DNA of 11,813 nucleotides from contig CAZJOO010000019.1 of NCBI GenBank assembly GCA_964547725.1, positions 1 to 11,813 of the forward strand, written 5' to 3'. Under the pieces are notes generated by a model. The model did not search any database and was not told the DNA's origin. It saw only the letters and a program-made list of their open reading frames with translations. Below, piece by piece: positions 10,238-11,813 of the stretch. A program made the translations under genes and the position numbers. This DNA comes from JAAZMU01 sp964547725 (GTDB lineage Bacteria > Patescibacteriota > Minisyncoccia > Minisyncoccales > Minisyncoccaceae). Within the stretch, counting starts at the first letter, position 1. Each line of letters starts with the position of its first letter.

Positions 10238-11158
10238 TCAGTAACAAATAGGACAAAAATCATCCACTTCTAATAATTCTTCAAGGTTCTCAACTGGTTC
10301 AAAATCCTCTATCGCTTTAGCTGGAGTAGGAAGAACATATTTAACTTCTGTATTAACAGGAATATCTTTGTTTGGTAAAGAAGATATTTTAACTTTAGAA
10401 AGCCAAGAATCAAAAGAAGACCAAGATACTTTTTCTGAGTTTAAGGCGTTAAGATATACATTCCACCATTCTAATCTAGTTCCACCAAGATAAGCATGAG
10501 AAACAAGAATTAAATCATCTACGTCTTCAGAAAGACTTTCTGTTACAACTTCTTGAAAATCAGCTCCGTCAGCTCCTCTAGCCCAAAGACTGTAATCGCA
10601 CAATGAACCTGAGCCCATGTCTTCAAAAACTATGTTTGAGACTGAAATAATCTTTACGTTATACTCTTCTGGGGCATAAACTGCGGCTTTAACACCCTGA
10701 GTTCCTCTAGCTAAAATATATTCTATTCCCAAAGCATCGGCTGCTTTTAAAGTATTTTCATCATAGGCAAAATACCTACTTCCAAAAACTCTCATCTCTT
10801 TACCAGTAATACTATAAATAAACTCTTGAGACGCTTCCATGTATTTATATTGATCTTCGTATGGCATATCCCAGAATGGCTCGCTGTCGTATCCTCCAGC
10901 TATTTCATAACCCTTGCTAGCCAATCTTTTAAATACATCTGGATATTCTTCAAGAACATTGTCTTGGACTTTAACTAAAGCGCTAATACCTCGACTATCT
11001 AATTCTTTTTCCCAGTTTAAAACACCTTCAATTTTTTCAAATTCAATTAACATAATCATTCCGTTAGCAACCTTATTGTTTTGATTGGAATAGAAATAAG
11101 CTGAAAAAATAGCAATTATAATGACTAAAATTAATGTTATTGGATATATTTTTTTCAT
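10238..11158 (-). CDS. Degenerate NodB-fold (polysaccharide deacetylase-like) membrane protein with CPxC tail
   Basis: 306 residues. An N-terminal membrane helix (about 5-23) places the rest outside the cell. Residues 34-222 follow the NodB polysaccharide-deacetylase layout: a first strand at MIMLIEFE, helix DVFKRLASKGYEIAG, then FGSRYFAYDENTLKAADALGIEYILARG (125-152), matching the motif 3 region, and LILVSHAY (217-223) with H221 near the last catalytic motif. The metal-binding TFDDG and HxxxHP motifs are missing: LIEFEKI and GGYDSEPFW stand in their places. It may therefore be inactive, a sugar-binding derivative, or have a changed active site. The protein ends in an acidic linker and DDFCPICY (C302, C305), half of a rubredoxin-type metal site. 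Its ATG directly follows the DUF134 stop (no spacer), so it is the third gene of the operon. Confidence 0.7.
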   Translation of the reverse strand: MKKIYPITLILVIIIAIFSAYFYSNQNNKVANGMIMLIEFEKIEGVLNWEKELDSRGISALVKVQDNVLEEYPDVFKRLASKGYEIAGGYDSEPFWDMPYEDQYKYMEASQEFIYSITGKEMRVFGSRYFAYDENTLKAADALGIEYILARGTQGVKAAVYAPEEYNVKIISVSNIVFEDMGSGSLCDYSLWARGADGADFQEVVTESLSEDVDDLILVSHAYLGGTRLEWWNVYLNALNSEKVSWSSFDSWLSKVKISSLPNKDIPVNTEVKYVLPTPAKAIEDFEPVENLEELLEVDDFCPICY

Positions 11159-11437
11159 TTATTTATTATTTATTTTTATTGCTTTGCCGTCGACAATAGC
11201 TTCAGCAATTTTCTTTCTTGCCGAAGTTAAAATTCGTTGAAGCGTGCTCTGAGAAATATTCATTTCTTTGGCCGCTTCTTTTTGTTCTAATCCTTGATAA
11301 TCACAAAATCTTAGAACCTCTAGTTCATCTAACCTTAATTCAACTTCTTTTAAAGAAGATAAAGGCATGGCTCTGGGTTTAAAATAAGTGACAGAAGGAT
11401 TGAAACATAGTCTCCTAGGTTTTATTGGTCTAACCAT
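11159..11437 (-). CDS. DUF134-family DNA-binding protein
   Basis: 92 residues, complete. The whole length matches the DUF134 pattern: VRPIKPRRLCFNPSVTYFKP at the N-terminus, MPLSSLKEVELRLDELEVLR (24-43), then a sigma-70-region-4-like helix-turn-helix (about 49-75, GLEQKEAAKEMNISQSTLQRIL) and ARKKIAEAIVDGKAIKI. Such proteins are presumed transcription regulators and are often found beside DUF5320 genes and genes of the NifX/NifB iron-molybdenum cofactor type; only the DUF5320 neighbour is here. It may regulate its own operon, perhaps through the inverted repeat at 11744-11768 (inference). It lies 20 nt past the hairpin that follows the DUF5320 gene; its stop touches the next gene's ATG. Confidence 0.92.
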   Translation of the reverse strand: MVRPIKPRRLCFNPSVTYFKPRAMPLSSLKEVELRLDELEVLRFCDYQGLEQKEAAKEMNISQSTLQRILTSARKKIAEAIVDGKAIKINNK

Positions 11438-11455
11438 ATATTTTTAATTTAATGT

Positions 11456-11491
11456 AAAAAAATCCTACCCCCTTACGGAAATAGGATTTTT
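11456..11491 (-). terminator. Strong hairpin between DUF5320 and DUF134 genes
   Basis: Minus strand AAAAATCCTA (11482-11491) pairs with TAGGATTTTT (11458-11467). The stem continues through TTTCC/GGGGG (three G-U pairs) to a GUAA tetraloop, giving about 15 pairs in all, followed by TT. The G-U pairs exist only in the minus-strand RNA. It probably lowers rather than abolishes expression of the two downstream genes. Confidence 0.8.
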
Positions 11492-11494
11492 CTT

Positions 11495-11719
11495 TTATTT
11501 ACTTTCGATTTCGGTAATTCTTTCTTTTATAGCTTGTAATTCTCTTTCAAGAATCTCAGCATCTTCTTTTAGTAATTCAGATTCTTCTTTGTCTGTAGAA
11601 AATCTTCTACATCCGAATCCTCTACGAAGACCTAACCCACCTCTACTATAGCATGGACCCATTCCTCTACCTGTTCCGACACCCTTTCCTTCTGGACCTG
11701 TTTTGTCTAAATTTGGCAT
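11495..11719 (-). CDS. DUF5320-family small protein
   Basis: 74 residues. The N-terminal half matches the DUF5320 pattern MPxxDxTGPxGxGxxTGRGxGPC: here MPNLDKTGPEGKGVGTGRG, then GPC with C23, and a second RGFGCRRF with C37. This half is Gly- and Arg-rich. The C-terminal half (about 43-74, EESELLKEDAEILERELQAIKERITEIESK, read in pieces) is a charged coiled coil likely to mediate oligomerisation. Members are found near NifX/NifB-type and DUF134 genes and are suspected to take part in metal or iron-sulfur handling; that role is inferred. First gene of an operon with DUF134 and the NodB-like gene; a perfect consensus promoter lies at 11777-11805. Confidence 0.88.
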   Translation of the reverse strand: MPNLDKTGPEGKGVGTGRGMGPCYSRGGLGLRRGFGCRRFSTDKEESELLKEDAEILERELQAIKERITEIESK

Positions 11720-11743
11720 ATTTTTATATACTTAACTTTTTAT

Positions 11744-11768
11744 ATGGTAATAGGACTAGTATTGCCAT
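11744..11768. promoter_or_regulatory. Inverted repeat at the transcript start, possible operator
   Basis: ATGGTAATA (11744-11752) and TATTGCCAT (11760-11768) are 9-bp arms with one T-G (C-A on the minus strand) mismatch around GGACTAG. It begins at about +2 of the DUF5320 transcript, where a bound repressor would block initiation. The C-A mismatch in the minus-strand RNA argues for a DNA operator over an RNA hairpin. Confidence 0.5.
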
Positions 11769-11776
11769 CTATTATG

Positions 11777-11805
11777 ATTATATATTCATAACTATATTTT
11801 GTCAA
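11777..11805 (-). promoter_or_regulatory. Consensus promoter of the DUF5320-DUF134-NodB-like operon
   Basis: Minus strand TTGACA (11800-11805), 17-nt spacer, TATAAT (11777-11782): a perfect match at ideal spacing, the strongest promoter in the window. The predicted start near 11770 gives a leader of about 51 nt. Confidence 0.85.
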
Positions 11806-11813
11806 TAGGTAAA

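Noticed and set aside
1..11813. CRISPR arrays, insertion sequences, tRNA or rRNA genes
   Set aside because: No regular repeats, transposase, terminal repeats or RNA-gene signatures were seen on either strand.

Overview
The window looks like a piece of chromosome from an uncultivated, reduced-genome bacterium, most probably of the Candidate Phyla Radiation (Patescibacteria, Parcubacteria-like). The reasons are an AT-rich, tightly packed gene set, a threonyl-tRNA synthetase without its N-terminal TGS domain, small secreted Gln/Asn-rich and Cys-rich proteins, many short genes of unknown function, and almost no Shine-Dalgarno sequences. TAA, TAG and TGA all act as stops, so the standard bacterial code fits. 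The taxon is an inference; no rRNA gene is present.

Layout. Positions 1-2480 hold a run of small minus-strand genes, nearly all with their own promoter: an unknown gene cut by the window edge, a 61-residue two-helix membrane protein, an 85-residue unknown, a Ham1/RdgB-like NTP pyrophosphatase, a 27-codon open frame, a 121-residue helical unknown, a 53-residue unknown, and a self-contained transcription unit of about 170 nt (2272-2445) that shows a perfect 12-nt Shine-Dalgarno sequence but no convincing reading frame. dinB (DNA polymerase IV, minus) is divergent from thrS (plus), and their promoters share one -35 box. thrS is preceded by a T-box riboswitch with terminator and antiterminator.

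After a bidirectional terminator come two minus-strand genes for exported proteins: a Gln/Asn-rich coiled-coil protein and a membrane-anchored protein with a Cys-rich tail. Then maf (plus) converges with a mazG-like/rsgA operon (minus), and degV (plus) converges with an operon of a DUF5320 protein, a DUF134 DNA-binding protein and a degenerate NodB-fold protein (minus).

Themes. Three unrelated house-cleaning nucleotide pyrophosphatases (Ham1-like, Maf, MazG-like) and an error-prone polymerase lie within 7 kb. At most genes the predicted -10 box lies so close to the ATG that the mRNA would be leaderless or nearly so. The exceptions carry long structured leaders: the thrS T-box, the 1575-1940 gene with a Shine-Dalgarno sequence and a palindrome, the Gln/Asn-rich gene, and the DUF5320 operon with an inverted repeat at +1. 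The most interesting items are the T-box with an unusually small Stem I and the orphan SD-displaying RNA. All promoter, hairpin and operator calls were made by eye.
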